Positions 35,307 through 44,420 of a DNA stretch of 64,000 nucleotides are shown one piece after another. This DNA is from Cyclobacteriaceae bacterium (lineage in GTDB: Bacteria; Bacteroidota; Bacteroidia; Cytophagales; Cyclobacteriaceae). The stretch is from assembly GCA_958296015.1 (NCBI GenBank), contig CATQIH010000013.1:1-64000 (forward strand), written 5' to 3'. The position numbers and the translations under genes are program-made. Each line of letters starts with the position of its first letter. The stretch's first letter is position 1. The notes below the pieces were generated by a model. It saw only the letters and a list, made by a program, of their open reading frames with translations. It had not been told where the DNA came from and made no database searches.

Positions 35307-37211
35307 TCAATATGCCCGTACCATCTTTCCTTCCATAAAGTTAACAAAGGCTTTATTGACAATCCTATTGCCCCCCTGTGTAGGATAATCACCTGTAAAG
35401 TACCAGTCGCCGGGGTGTGCGGGGCATGCCTTGTGCAGGTTATCTACTGTCTGGTACACAATTTCCAGGTCTGCCTTCAGGTCATCGGGTCGGCATATTT
35501 TAGTGATCATCTCCGATAGTTGCTCATAAGCGAATGGCTCATACAAGCGTTTCACATGATTGGGCGCATCAGGGTTGACCTTATCAGCAAGGCATTGCTC
35601 ATACACATCGTCTATCAGATTGTCCAGGCCGCTTTCTTTCAGCAGTTGCAAAACAGCACGGAAGGCCACAAAGTCCCCCATTTTAGACATATCAATACCA
35701 TAGCAATCGGGGAAGCGAATCTGAGGGGCTGAGGAGGCAATCACAATTTTGCGTGGCTCCAGCCTGTCGAGCATTCTTAAAATACTTTTCTCCAAAGTAG
35801 TGCCTCGCACAATAGAATCGTCTACCACCACAACGTTATCTACATTCTTTCGGATTACTTCATAGGTAGTGTCATACACATGAGCCACCAGATCGTCGCG
35901 GTGCACATCATCTGTGATAAAAGTGCGCAGTTTGGCATCTTTAACAACCAGCTTTTCTACCCGCGGCCTAAAAGACAACATACGCTTGAAGTACTCTTCA
36001 TCAATCTGATCTCCTTTTTTATGGCTCTCCTGTAGTGCCAGTATACGCTCCCTTCCCAGATGGTCTTCCAAGCCTTGCAATATGCCATAAAAAGACGTTT
36101 CTGCGCTGTTGGGAATGTAAGAGAACACCGTGTTTTGCAGATCGTAATCGATAGACTTTAATATCTGAGGAATCAGAAGTTTTCCGAGCATTTTGCGCTC
36201 ATCGTAAATGTCCGGGTCAGAAGCACGGGAGAAATAAATACGCTCAAAACTACAGGGTTTTTTCTCAAGTTTGTCAATAAACTGCTTTTGAGAATATTCA
36301 CCGTTTTTATCGATAATCAACGCATGTCCGGGTTCAATCTCATGAATTTGATCGTACGGTACGTTAAAAGCTGTTTTGATGGGCGGCTTTTCTGAAGCTA
36401 CCACCACCACTTCATCATCGGCGTAGTAGTAGGCTGGGCGAATACCTGCGGGGTCGCGGGCCACAAAGGAAGATCCGCTACCGATCATACCTGCCATTGC
36501 GTAGCCGCCGTCAAAATCTTTGCAGGAGCGTTGCAGCACCCGTTGCAGGTTCAGGCTGTCCTCGATAATTTCGGTAGCTTGTTGGTTGGTATGTGTAAAC
36601 TTGTACTGATCAAACAGGTCTTGCACTTCCAAGTCCAGAAAATGCCCGATCTTTTCCATCACCGTTACAGTATCAGCTTTTTCTTTAGGGTGCTGTCCCA
36701 GGCTCACCAGCACATCGAAAAGCTCATCTACATTGGTCATGTTGAAGTTACCGGCCACTACCAGGTTGCGGCTGCGCCAGTTGCTTTGCCGCAGCATCGG
36801 GTGGCAGTATTCTATAGAGTTGGTACCATGTGTGCCATAGCGCAAATGCCCAAGCCACACTTCGCCTGTAAAAGCACAATGCTCCTGAAGCCAGTCAGCA
36901 TCTTTCAGTTTGGAAGAACCATGCTGTTTTTTTACTTTCTTAAACTTTTTGTTAATTTTTTTAAAGACAGATGAGATAGGGCTGTCGGCAATAGAACGGT
37001 AGCGGCTGATGTATCGTGAACCAGGACTCACGTTGATCTTAATGTTAGCTACCCCCACACCATCCTGACCACGGTTATGCTGCTTTTCCATCAAAAGATA
37101 GAGTTTGTTGACAGCATAAAGCGGCGTACCATACTTGTCAATGTAGTACTGAAGCGGTTTGCGCAGGCGAATCATGGCAATGCCGCATTCGTGCTTGATC
37201 TGGTCGCTCAT
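35307..37211 (-). CDS. purF: Amidophosphoribosyltransferase, long Bacteroidota form
   Basis: First step of purine synthesis: PRPP plus glutamine to phosphoribosylamine. 634 residues, against about 470-510 for the usual enzyme. The N-terminal glutaminase domain has its nucleophile at Cys9 (MSDQIKHECGIAMIRL), so an eight-residue propeptide would have to be removed. The RGQDGVG and HLRYGTHG motifs are present. A lysine-rich insert near residues 80-100 (FKKINKKFKKVKKQH) is unusual. The phosphoribosyltransferase motif VVVVDDSIVRGTT is intact. The C-terminal 100 residues extend beyond the usual enzyme. It may be a paralogue of the canonical purF. It lies 32 bases downstream of nuoN on the same strand. 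Confidence 0.88.
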   Translation of the reverse strand: MSDQIKHECGIAMIRLRKPLQYYIDKYGTPLYAVNKLYLLMEKQHNRGQDGVGVANIKINVSPGSRYISRYRSIADSPISSVFKKINKKFKKVKKQHGSSKLKDADWLQEHCAFTGEVWLGHLRYGTHGTNSIEYCHPMLRQSNWRSRNLVVAGNFNMTNVDELFDVLVSLGQHPKEKADTVTVMEKIGHFLDLEVQDLFDQYKFTHTNQQATEIIEDSLNLQRVLQRSCKDFDGGYAMAGMIGSGSSFVARDPAGIRPAYYYADDEVVVVASEKPPIKTAFNVPYDQIHEIEPGHALIIDKNGEYSQKQFIDKLEKKPCSFERIYFSRASDPDIYDERKMLGKLLIPQILKSIDYDLQNTVFSYIPNSAETSFYGILQGLEDHLGRERILALQESHKKGDQIDEEYFKRMLSFRPRVEKLVVKDAKLRTFITDDVHRDDLVAHVYDTTYEVIRKNVDNVVVVDDSIVRGTTLEKSILRMLDRLEPRKIVIASSAPQIRFPDCYGIDMSKMGDFVAFRAVLQLLKESGLDNLIDDVYEQCLADKVNPDAPNHVKRLYEPFAYEQLSEMITKICRPDDLKADLEIVYQTVDNLHKACPAHPGDWYFTGDYPTQGGNRIVNKAFVNFMEGKMVRAY

Positions 37212-37243
37212 AGGTATATCAGTTATTTAATAAATTTTCGATC

Positions 37244-38860
37244 CTAAAACTCAAAAGAAATAGTACTGATCAATTCAATTAGCCAGCTCGATTGAAAGAA
37301 CAAAATCACCAATGGAATAATTAGCACAAAGGCCAATATCTTATCGAAAAGATTAAATTTTGTTTTATAAACAACCTGTTTTGTTTTGCGCTCCCTAAAA
37401 TTATTAAACTCTGACTGCACGGAAGAAGTTTCGGCTTTTTTGAAAAACATATAATACGGAATTTTCAAATAGTAAAAAAGAGAAATAACGGTATTAAAAA
37501 GACCTGCTATCAGCAAAATGAATAGCATGGTATTATTACTAGCCTGATATGCCTGCCACAGCGATGAAAATACCAGAAGTTTGGCTGTGAAACCAGCGGT
37601 AGGAGGAAGCCCTGTCAGGGAAATGAGCACAACTAACGCTAAAATTCCGATCCACGGATACTGTAATCCAAGTCCTCTATACTGCCCGATCTCCTCTGCG
37701 CCTGTTTTTCGGCTGATCATATTGATAATCAAAAAAATAGCCAGGTTCATCAGTGCGTAAACACTCATATAGAAAGCCACGCTGGTCATTCCCAAATTAT
37801 TATACGACAACACGCCTGTCAGTACAAAACCTGAATGAGCAATGGAAGAGTAGGCCATCATCCGCTTGGCATTCTTCTGCCACAAAGCTACAAAATTCCC
37901 TATTACAATGGTCACCAGGGCTAATACAGCCAGTATGGCCTGCCAGGGTATAGTGGTTTCAGCAAAGAAAACTACAATAAATCGCATCAGCACTACAAAA
38001 GCTGCGGCTTTGGGTACTATAGAGAAGAAAGCTGCAATGGGTGTGGGAGCACCTTCATATATATCAGGTGCCCAGAGATGGAAAGGCACCGAAGATATTT
38101 TAAACAAGAAACCACTGATAGTGAATACACTGGCAATAGTGACCAGCAAAGGAGCAGCAGCAGCAATAGCTTCATAAAAACCAGGTTGACTAATCACCAG
38201 ACTTCCCGTTAGCCCATACAGCAACGACATGCCATACAACATGATGCCGGAAGATACACCGCCAAAAAGCACATACTTGATACTGGCCTCTGCACTTGCA
38301 CGGTTGAAGTTGAAGTTGGTAAGAATGTAAGAACTGATAGAAATCAACTCTATGGCCAGGTAGATCATGAGCAAATGCGTGCTCATCGTCAGCAGCATAG
38401 CCCCCAGAACCACACCAAAAAGCACACTATAATACTCTCCGATCTTTCTCAACGACTCAATATGAAAATTTGCGAAAGTGCTTGTCTTTGTACTGGCTGC
38501 GGTGGTATAATTGATGGAGACCAGCACAGTGAAAAGTGCCGATGAACAGATCAGAAGCTTAAAGTAGATACCTAATCTGTCTAGTTGCAGCATATTTAGC
38601 AGCAATGAGGTATGCGGTTGGTCGTGCGTAAGCTGCCATTGCTGCACCAAGGTTAGCAGCGTAGCTACCAGCCCCAGGATAGCCAGCACCGATAACAACC
38701 AGCCTCGCTGTTTCTTGAATATCAGATCAGCCAGCACAAGCAGGATCAAAAAGGCAAATACGCAGATCTCAGGTCTGACCCAGGCGATATCCCTGACAAT
38801 AGCAGACAGTTGCCTGGTAAGCAGTTGTGCAATATCGGTGATGGGCAGTTCCGCTAACAT
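37244..38860 (-). CDS. nuoN: NADH-quinone oxidoreductase subunit N
   Basis: 538 residues, about 14 transmembrane helices; one of the antiporter-like proton-pumping subunits of respiratory complex I. Motifs include MTMSTHLLMIYLAIELISISSYILTNF, GFLFKISSVPFHLWAPDIYEGAPTPIAAFFS and MMAYSSIAHSGFVLTGV. Directly follows nuoM with no spacer, so translation is coupled. The rest of the nuo operon, including nuoL, is not in the window. Confidence 0.95.
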   Translation of the reverse strand: MLAELPITDIAQLLTRQLSAIVRDIAWVRPEICVFAFLILLVLADLIFKKQRGWLLSVLAILGLVATLLTLVQQWQLTHDQPHTSLLLNMLQLDRLGIYFKLLICSSALFTVLVSINYTTAASTKTSTFANFHIESLRKIGEYYSVLFGVVLGAMLLTMSTHLLMIYLAIELISISSYILTNFNFNRASAEASIKYVLFGGVSSGIMLYGMSLLYGLTGSLVISQPGFYEAIAAAAPLLVTIASVFTISGFLFKISSVPFHLWAPDIYEGAPTPIAAFFSIVPKAAAFVVLMRFIVVFFAETTIPWQAILAVLALVTIVIGNFVALWQKNAKRMMAYSSIAHSGFVLTGVLSYNNLGMTSVAFYMSVYALMNLAIFLIINMISRKTGAEEIGQYRGLGLQYPWIGILALVVLISLTGLPPTAGFTAKLLVFSSLWQAYQASNNTMLFILLIAGLFNTVISLFYYLKIPYYMFFKKAETSSVQSEFNNFRERKTKQVVYKTKFNLFDKILAFVLIIPLVILFFQSSWLIELISTISFEF

Positions 38861-40612
38861 TTACTTTGTTAAAATCAGCTTGAGATTATCTTCTCCAACA
38901 GTGCTCACAAAATGAACAAATCCACTGACAGACGTATTCACCATATCAAGATACAAAGAAGGAAAGATGCCAAAGGCCAGAGTAGCCACTGCTAGCGGCA
39001 CCAGCATGGTATATTCCATAAAGGTGAGGTCTTTCAAGGCAACATTCCATGCTGCTTTCTTCACATAATAGGGTCCGAAAAACATGCGTTGTAGTGTCCA
39101 TAAGTAATAAGCCGCTCCGAGCACTAGCCCTCCGGTAGCCAGTATCGCCATCCAGCGTGGTAGTAGATGGTTGATGGTCGCCGAATTAAAGCTTCCCAAA
39201 AAGACCAGAATTTCTGCAATAAATCCCGAAAATCCAGGCAGCCCCAGCGAAGCAAAAAAGGCGATAGTCACCATTGCGGTAAAATAAGGCATTTTACTGG
39301 CCAGTCCGCCGTAATTCTCGATCATACGATCGTGTGTGCGGTCATAAACAACCCCTGCGAGCAGGAAAAGCATGGAAGAAATAATACCATGACTAAACAT
39401 CTGAAACAAACTACCGCTCACACCTTCTGAAGTGAGAGAAGCCAGTCCGAGCAGCACAAATCCCATATGTGATATAGAAGAATACGCAATCAGCTTTTTG
39501 AGGTCTCGCATAGCCAGTGCATTCATGGCACCATACAGGATGGCGATCACGCCCAGCAGACCGATCCACCAGGCATAGTAAATAGCACCTTCCGGAAAAA
39601 TACTGTACGCTGTGCGGATCATACCATACCCACCTACTTTGAGTAGTATGCCTGCCAGCACCACCGACACAGGCGTGGGAGCTTCTACGTGCGCATCGGG
39701 CAGCCAGGTATGCAGCGGCACTGCCGGAAGCTTGATAGCAAAACCAATGAACAGTGCCAGAAACGCCAGCAACCTTACCGGATAGCCAAAGATTGTTGAC
39801 TGCGAAGTTACTGCCAGCAAAGAATCAGGAATGTAGTTGGCTGGTTCCAGCATGGAGATGATGCTGAACGTCCTGACTATTTGATGCCCCGGTATAGCGT
39901 TGGCAGCAATGGCTTGTTGCACCTGCACGATCTGTTCTACCGTCACATCTGCTCCGTTGCTGATGATCCCTGCATGGATGCCGGTTTCTACCGGATCAAT
40001 TACACTGGCGTATAATCCTATCATCACAATCAGAATGAAGATAGAACCCACCAGTGTGTACAGAAAGAACTTGATGGCGGCATACTCTTTTCTAGGCCCG
40101 CCCCACATGCCTATCAGAAAATACATGGGAAGCAGCATAAACTCAAAGAAGAGATAAAATAAGAAGAAATCCAGCGCCACAAAGCACCCAACCACCGAGG
40201 TACATAGCAATAGGTACAAAACAACATACCCCTTCACATGAATAAGTATCTGCCAGGAAGAAATAGCCCCAATCAGCAAAACCAGAGCCGAAAGAATCAC
40301 CATCGTGATGCTCAATCCGTCTACGCCTACATGATAATCTATGGAAAGATGTCCGAAAGTGCTGAGGTTCAGGTCAATCCAGTCAGTCTTTTCCTCTAAC
40401 TGAAAGAAAAAATCTGCCTGTTCTGTACGGGCAGCTGCCTCTTCCATATCGCTGAATCGCTGGTAAATAAAGATGGCCAGCAGCACCTGAAATGCCGTGG
40501 CAGTGATGGCAGCCATCTTGAATAACCTTTGGTAATGCCCCGGCACGAACAAGAGCAACAACGCTGTGATTAACGGAACAAAGACAATATACGAAAGCAG
40601 GTGGTTGTACAT
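38861..40612 (-). CDS. nuoM: NADH-quinone oxidoreductase subunit M
   Basis: 583 residues, about 14 transmembrane helices. Motifs: LDFFLFYLFFEFMLLPMYFLIGMWGG, GFAIKLPAVPLHTWLPDAHVEAPTPVSVVLAGILLKVGGYGMIR, and KLIAYSSISHMGFVLLGL, with the conserved Glu and Lys residues of proton-pumping subunits. A soluble-looking insert (about 210-255, EQIVQVQQAIAANAIPGHQ) lengthens it relative to the usual roughly 500. It starts a nuoM-nuoN-purF run; immediately upstream is an unrelated secreted-protein gene rather than nuoL. Confidence 0.95.
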   Translation of the reverse strand: MYNHLLSYIVFVPLITALLLLFVPGHYQRLFKMAAITATAFQVLLAIFIYQRFSDMEEAAARTEQADFFFQLEEKTDWIDLNLSTFGHLSIDYHVGVDGLSITMVILSALVLLIGAISSWQILIHVKGYVVLYLLLCTSVVGCFVALDFFLFYLFFEFMLLPMYFLIGMWGGPRKEYAAIKFFLYTLVGSIFILIVMIGLYASVIDPVETGIHAGIISNGADVTVEQIVQVQQAIAANAIPGHQIVRTFSIISMLEPANYIPDSLLAVTSQSTIFGYPVRLLAFLALFIGFAIKLPAVPLHTWLPDAHVEAPTPVSVVLAGILLKVGGYGMIRTAYSIFPEGAIYYAWWIGLLGVIAILYGAMNALAMRDLKKLIAYSSISHMGFVLLGLASLTSEGVSGSLFQMFSHGIISSMLFLLAGVVYDRTHDRMIENYGGLASKMPYFTAMVTIAFFASLGLPGFSGFIAEILVFLGSFNSATINHLLPRWMAILATGGLVLGAAYYLWTLQRMFFGPYYVKKAAWNVALKDLTFMEYTMLVPLAVATLAFGIFPSLYLDMVNTSVSGFVHFVSTVGEDNLKLILTK

Positions 40613-40706
40613 AAGGCATTAAAAGCCCAAATTTTGCTGACTAATTGAAGAAGAACAAGCATATATCACGAAAACTTTGAAAAAAGTTATGATTAACTTC
40701 CGTATG

Positions 40707-41348
40707 CTACTTCTTCCTTTTGTAATCTCCCCGTTTGATAGACTTGATAAACTCGCCCCAGGCAAAGGGATTGAGCAAAGGATTGGGCCGCGGACCGGCA
40801 TACTGGAGGCGGTCGAACTGTTGGTTCATAAAATAGCGATGGTTCATGCTGCCATCCATAGGCATGGCGGCAAACATTTTTGCCAGCAGATCATCAGCCA
40901 GATTTCCGCGCATATTTGCATACTGGTCTTCATCGGGAAGGTTCAACGCCAGAATAGCCTCTTTGAATACCTTTTCCGTAGGATATGGAAACACGGTGAT
41001 AGCTGGAAGGAATGTAGTATCCATGCTAAGTTCTACTACTACGGTCAGAGATTCTCCGCGGTCTTTAGGCACCAGATAGTACTGCCTTTTGTGGCCAATA
41101 GAACTAAATATGACGCTATCGCCGGGTAATACAGGCAAAGAAAAATAGCCGTATTGATTGGTAGAAGTTCCTCTGCCGACACTTGGTACATATATATTGG
41201 CTCCTGCCAGTGCTGCCGTACTATCTTCGCCCAATACCAGTCCGGAAAGCTGTATGACATTAGATCGGCCTTGTGCAAATACTTGACTTACCAAACCTAA
41301 TGATAAGAAAACGAATAGCAGTAATATGTTAACGAATGTCTTCAACAA
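40707..41348 (-). CDS. Secreted carboxypeptidase-D-like regulatory domain protein
   Basis: 213 residues; signal peptide ending SQVFAQ, then a carboxypeptidase-D-like beta sandwich (about 34-120: QLSGLVLGEDSTAALAGANIYVPSVGRGTSTNQYGYFSLPV). The domain is the same type that opens SusC-like receptors, but here it stands alone. The C-terminal part (TEKVFKEAILALNLPDEDQYANMRGNL) is helical and of unknown role. Probably periplasmic or bound to the outer membrane. It lies 94 bases upstream of nuoM on the same strand; a functional link is not evident. Confidence 0.85.
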   Translation of the reverse strand: MLKTFVNILLLFVFLSLGLVSQVFAQGRSNVIQLSGLVLGEDSTAALAGANIYVPSVGRGTSTNQYGYFSLPVLPGDSVIFSSIGHKRQYYLVPKDRGESLTVVVELSMDTTFLPAITVFPYPTEKVFKEAILALNLPDEDQYANMRGNLADDLLAKMFAAMPMDGSMNHRYFMNQQFDRLQYAGPRPNPLLNPFAWGEFIKSIKRGDYKRKK

Positions 41349-41447
41349 TGATGATCTACTTAATACTTGGATGATACTACGTATAATTTACTAAGATAAA
41401 CAAGAAATATGCTATATAATAGTAAAATGAACGAATAAAGTAGTGAT

Positions 41448-42923
41448 TCATTCGCTCTGGCCGCGCTTTCTGATCAGTAACAAGCCCAGGAAAGTCAGTG
41501 CCCCGTTAACGATCAGAATAAAGAACCTAAACTTGAAACCGTTGAACCATGCTGCTGAGTTCACATCCAGGATAAAACTGATAACCGGAGCCATCACACA
41601 CACCACCGGCACCCACTTGTCTTTCAGATTTATTTTAGTATAAAGTCCACATGCATACAAGCCCAGCAGCGGACCATAAGTATAACCAGCTATTCTAAAA
41701 ACGGCCACAATCACACTATCGCTGTTGAGTGCCTGAAAAGCCAGGATCACCACAAACAGCAAAGCCGAAAACATGATATGAACGCGCATCCGCATGTTTT
41801 TCTCGATGGCTGCGGCCTTTTCAGCTTGCGTTTGCTCCAACTTGCTCTCTCCCAGGCCCAGTATATCCACACAAAAGGAAGTGGTGAGGGCTGTTAGCGC
41901 AGAATCTGCACTGGAGTAAGCGGCTGCAATGATTCCCAGTAAGAATATGATACCTGTAAAAGGACTAAAGTGGTTGAAGGCCAGCATAGGAAACAACTCA
42001 TCCGTGCGGGCTGGCACGTCAATGTTTTTTGCTTTTACATAAAAGTAGAGAAGGGCACCCAATATCAGGAAAAACAGGTTGACAATTACCACGGCTACAG
42101 TAAACCACTTCATGTTTTTCTGCGCTTCTCCCAGGTTTTTGCAGGTCAGGTTTTTCTGCATCATATCCTGGTCAAGGCCCGTCATCACAATGGCGATGAA
42201 GCCACCTGAAATAAACTGCTTAAAGAAGTTGACAGGACTGTTCCATTCCCAAAAGAATATCTGAGACAATTCGCTATCTCTCACGGTACTAAACATTTCT
42301 CCTACCGACAGATTCAGTTCGGTGCCAACCATGTATATACTGGCCACAACGGCAGCTAGCATAAAAAATGTCTGTAAGGTATCTGTCCACACGATCGTTT
42401 TGATGCCTCCCCGAAAAGTATATATCCAGATCAGCAATATGGTGATAAGCACCGTGAGCCAGAAGGGCAGGTCAAACCTATCAAAAAAGGCAAGCTGAAG
42501 TACACTTGCCGCCAGAAACAGGCGGGCCGCAGAACCCAGGAGTCTGGAGAGCAGAAAAAAAGATGCTCCTGTTTTATAGGAGAAAAAACCAAACCGTTGC
42601 TGGAGATAACCGTAGATAGAGACCAGGTTGAGCTTGTAATACAGCGGCATCAGCACCAGGGCGATGAAAGCATAGCCCGGCACATAGCCCAACACCACCT
42701 GAAAGTAAGAGAACTCCGAGTTGCCTACCTCACCCGGCACAGAAATGAAGGTAACCCCGGACAGAGAGGCCCCAACCATACCAAATGCTACCAGGTACCA
42801 GGGCGACTGGCGGTTTCCGGTAAAAAAAGTCTGGTTATCGGCATTGCGTGAGGTAAAATAAGAGATAGTAATCAACAGCAGAAAGTAGCCTGCTATCACT
42901 GCGAAAACTAATAATGGAGACAT
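41448..42923 (-). CDS. Sodium:solute symporter (SSS family)
   Basis: 491 residues, about 13 transmembrane helices. The family pattern is clear: DNQTFFTGNRQSPWYLVAFGMVGASLSGVTFISVPG at the start, IYTFRGGIKTIVWTDTLQTFFMLAA in the middle, and AAAYSSADSALTALTTSFCVDIL at the sodium-binding helix. Sequence alone does not give the solute; Bacteroidota members include sialic acid, sugar and amino-acid importers. Divergent from clpS. Confidence 0.94.
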   Translation of the reverse strand: MSPLLVFAVIAGYFLLLITISYFTSRNADNQTFFTGNRQSPWYLVAFGMVGASLSGVTFISVPGEVGNSEFSYFQVVLGYVPGYAFIALVLMPLYYKLNLVSIYGYLQQRFGFFSYKTGASFFLLSRLLGSAARLFLAASVLQLAFFDRFDLPFWLTVLITILLIWIYTFRGGIKTIVWTDTLQTFFMLAAVVASIYMVGTELNLSVGEMFSTVRDSELSQIFFWEWNSPVNFFKQFISGGFIAIVMTGLDQDMMQKNLTCKNLGEAQKNMKWFTVAVVIVNLFFLILGALLYFYVKAKNIDVPARTDELFPMLAFNHFSPFTGIIFLLGIIAAAYSSADSALTALTTSFCVDILGLGESKLEQTQAEKAAAIEKNMRMRVHIMFSALLFVVILAFQALNSDSVIVAVFRIAGYTYGPLLGLYACGLYTKINLKDKWVPVVCVMAPVISFILDVNSAAWFNGFKFRFFILIVNGALTFLGLLLIRKRGQSE

Positions 42924-42965
42924 AAGTTAATGTTGGTGGAGGCAACGAATTTGATGCTTTTTTTT

Positions 42966-42973
42966 TAAATTTG
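42966..42973 (+). promoter_or_regulatory. Candidate -7 box (TAAATTTG) for clpS
   Basis: Exact TAnnTTTG match 20 bases before the clpS ATG at 42994. TTTG at 42950-42953 lies 12 bases upstream, nearer than the standard -33 spacing. Confidence 0.4.
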
Positions 42974-42993
42974 CTAAAAGAACGTTCAAAACT

Positions 42994-43290
42994 ATGAATT
43001 ACGCATCGCTGGGCGGCATTCCGCAGGAAGAAATATTAGAAGAAGTTATCATCGATGAGGCACTGAATGAATTAAAAGACCTTGTAGTATTGAATGATGA
43101 TTATAATACTTTTGATCACGTCACTAAAACGCTGATCCGAGTCTGTAAGCATACTCAGGAACAGGCCGAGCAGTGCACGCTTATTATACACTACAAAGGC
43201 AAATGCGCTGTTAAAAACGGCAGTTTCGAAGAACTCAAACCCATGTGTGATGCCATTCACGATGCCGGTATCGGCGCAGAGATCTATTAG
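42994..43290 (+). CDS. clpS: ClpS adaptor of the ClpAP/ClpCP protease
   Basis: 98 residues. ClpS core: LVVLNDDYNTFDHVTKTLIRVCKHTQEQAEQCTLIIHYKGKCAVKNGSFEEL, where NDDYNTFDHV forms the N-degron pocket. Delivers N-end-rule substrates to the Clp chaperone. No clp chaperone gene is adjacent; recR follows after 55 bases and may share the transcript. Confidence 0.94.
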   Translation: MNYASLGGIPQEEILEEVIIDEALNELKDLVVLNDDYNTFDHVTKTLIRVCKHTQEQAEQCTLIIHYKGKCAVKNGSFEELKPMCDAIHDAGIGAEIY

Positions 43291-43345
43291 CACTTTTTCT
43301 CATTTGACTTGGTTATTCAATCAGCCATAACTTCACAACTACTAT

Positions 43346-43957
43346 ATGGAATACCCCTCCAAGCTAATAGAAGATGCTGTCAATGAGATAGCCAAGCTTC
43401 CCGGTATTGGAAAAAAAACAGCCTTACGGCTGGCACTACATTTATTGAAAGTGGAAGAAGAAAGGACGCAATCATTGTCAGACGCTTTGGTCAACTTACG
43501 CACCAAAACGCAGTATTGCCAACGTTGTCACAACATCTCTGACGCTGCTTTGTGCGCTATCTGCACCGGCAACCGGCGTGATCATGGTGTGATATGTGTA
43601 GTAGAAAGCACCACCGACCTGATTGCCATCGAGAATACCTCGCAATATAATGGATTGTATCACGTGCTGGGTGGAGTCATCTCTCCGATTGAAGGCGTTT
43701 CTCCTGGCGACCTGAACATAGATTCGCTTATAGAGAGGGTTCACAACGCTGACGGTGATGTCAAGGAGATTGTGCTGGCTTTGAGTTCTACAATGGAAGG
43801 CGATACCACGTCGTTTTTCCTTACCAAAAAGCTACGCAGTTATCCTGTCAGCATCACCTCTATTGCCCGGGGTGTGCCCATTGGCAGTGAGTTGGAATAT
43901 ACGGATGAGATCACGCTGGGAAGAAGTATTGTAGGTAGAAAAGCTTACGAACAGTAA
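43346..43957 (+). CDS. recR: Recombination protein RecR
   Basis: With RecO and RecF it loads RecA at gaps. 203 residues: helix-hairpin-helix (IAKLPGIGKKTALRLALHLL), four-cysteine zinc finger (CQRCHNISDAALCAIC), and Toprim domain (VICVVESTTDLIAIE; YHVLGGVISPIEGVSP). No frame defects. dnaX, its usual neighbour in many bacteria, is 23 kb away. Confidence 0.97.
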   Translation: MEYPSKLIEDAVNEIAKLPGIGKKTALRLALHLLKVEEERTQSLSDALVNLRTKTQYCQRCHNISDAALCAICTGNRRDHGVICVVESTTDLIAIENTSQYNGLYHVLGGVISPIEGVSPGDLNIDSLIERVHNADGDVKEIVLALSSTMEGDTTSFFLTKKLRSYPVSITSIARGVPIGSELEYTDEITLGRSIVGRKAYEQ

Positions 43958-44003
43958 CGTCTTCTGCTAACCGCCGTCTGCCATTTTGGAAGGGAGTTTT
44001 TGC

Positions 44004-44011
44004 TATCTTTG
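44004..44011 (+). promoter_or_regulatory. Candidate -7 box (TATCTTTG) with no gene downstream
   Basis: An exact TAnnTTTG match with TTTG 15 bases upstream (43985-43988). It points into the 21-bp repeat array, where no credible coding frame exists, so any transcript would be non-coding. Confidence 0.3.
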
Positions 44012-44061
44012 TTACTTCCTTTAGATATTGGATGATTGTACCCCCCACTTCCATACATCAA

Positions 44062-44291
44062 ACGAGGTTCTTTTTATATCTCGCTTGACTCTTTTTGTAT
44101 CTTGCGAGGGTATTTGAAGTACCCCCCCCACTTCAGAATGTCATGCTTGATTCTTTTTGTATCTCGCTTGATTCTTTTTATATCTTGCTTGACTCTTTTT
44201 GTATCTCGCTAGATTCTTTTTGTATCTCGCTTGACTCTTTTTGTATCTCGCTAGATTCTTTTTGTATCTCGCTTGCATGTTCTTGTATCAG
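44062..44291. repeat. 21-bp tandem repeat array
   Basis: Consensus GCTTGATTCTTTTTGTATCTC. Six consecutive good copies start at 44145, 44166, 44187, 44208, 44229 and 44250, with a worn copy at 44271. Two earlier copies (44062 and 44083) are separated from the main block by a 41-base spacer with ACCCCCCCCACTTC. A similar ACCCCCCACTTC precedes the first pair near 44040, so the whole module seems to have been duplicated once and then the 21-mer expanded. Alternate copies vary between CTTGACT and CTAGATT, which points to expansion in units of 42. The period is divisible by three. Confidence 0.9.
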
Positions 44292-44342
44292 GATAGAGAT
44301 TATAATGATCAAACGAGCTTGTTTTTGTGTCAGCCTAGACAA

Positions 44343-44372
44343 AAAAATATCCGCCGATGGGTTATCGGCGGA
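44343..44372 (-). terminator. Minus-strand intrinsic terminator beyond the IS
   Basis: TCCGCCGA (44350-44357) pairs perfectly with TCGGCGGA (44365-44372) around a 7-base loop. On the minus strand the stem is followed by TATTTTTTTG, a textbook U-run. It would stop transcription leaving the IS1-like element. Confidence 0.8.
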
Positions 44373-44420
44373 CAGTATTAGTATAATGATTGTTTGTTTG
44401 CGAAGTTGCGTAGTGTATTT

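Noticed and set aside
35198-35392. Short minus-strand protein spanning the palindrome after purF
   Set aside because: It overlaps the purF 3' end and reads through the palindrome; composition and position look accidental.
44145-44291. CRISPR array
   Set aside because: The 21-bp copies are directly adjacent with no unique spacers, and no cas genes are present.
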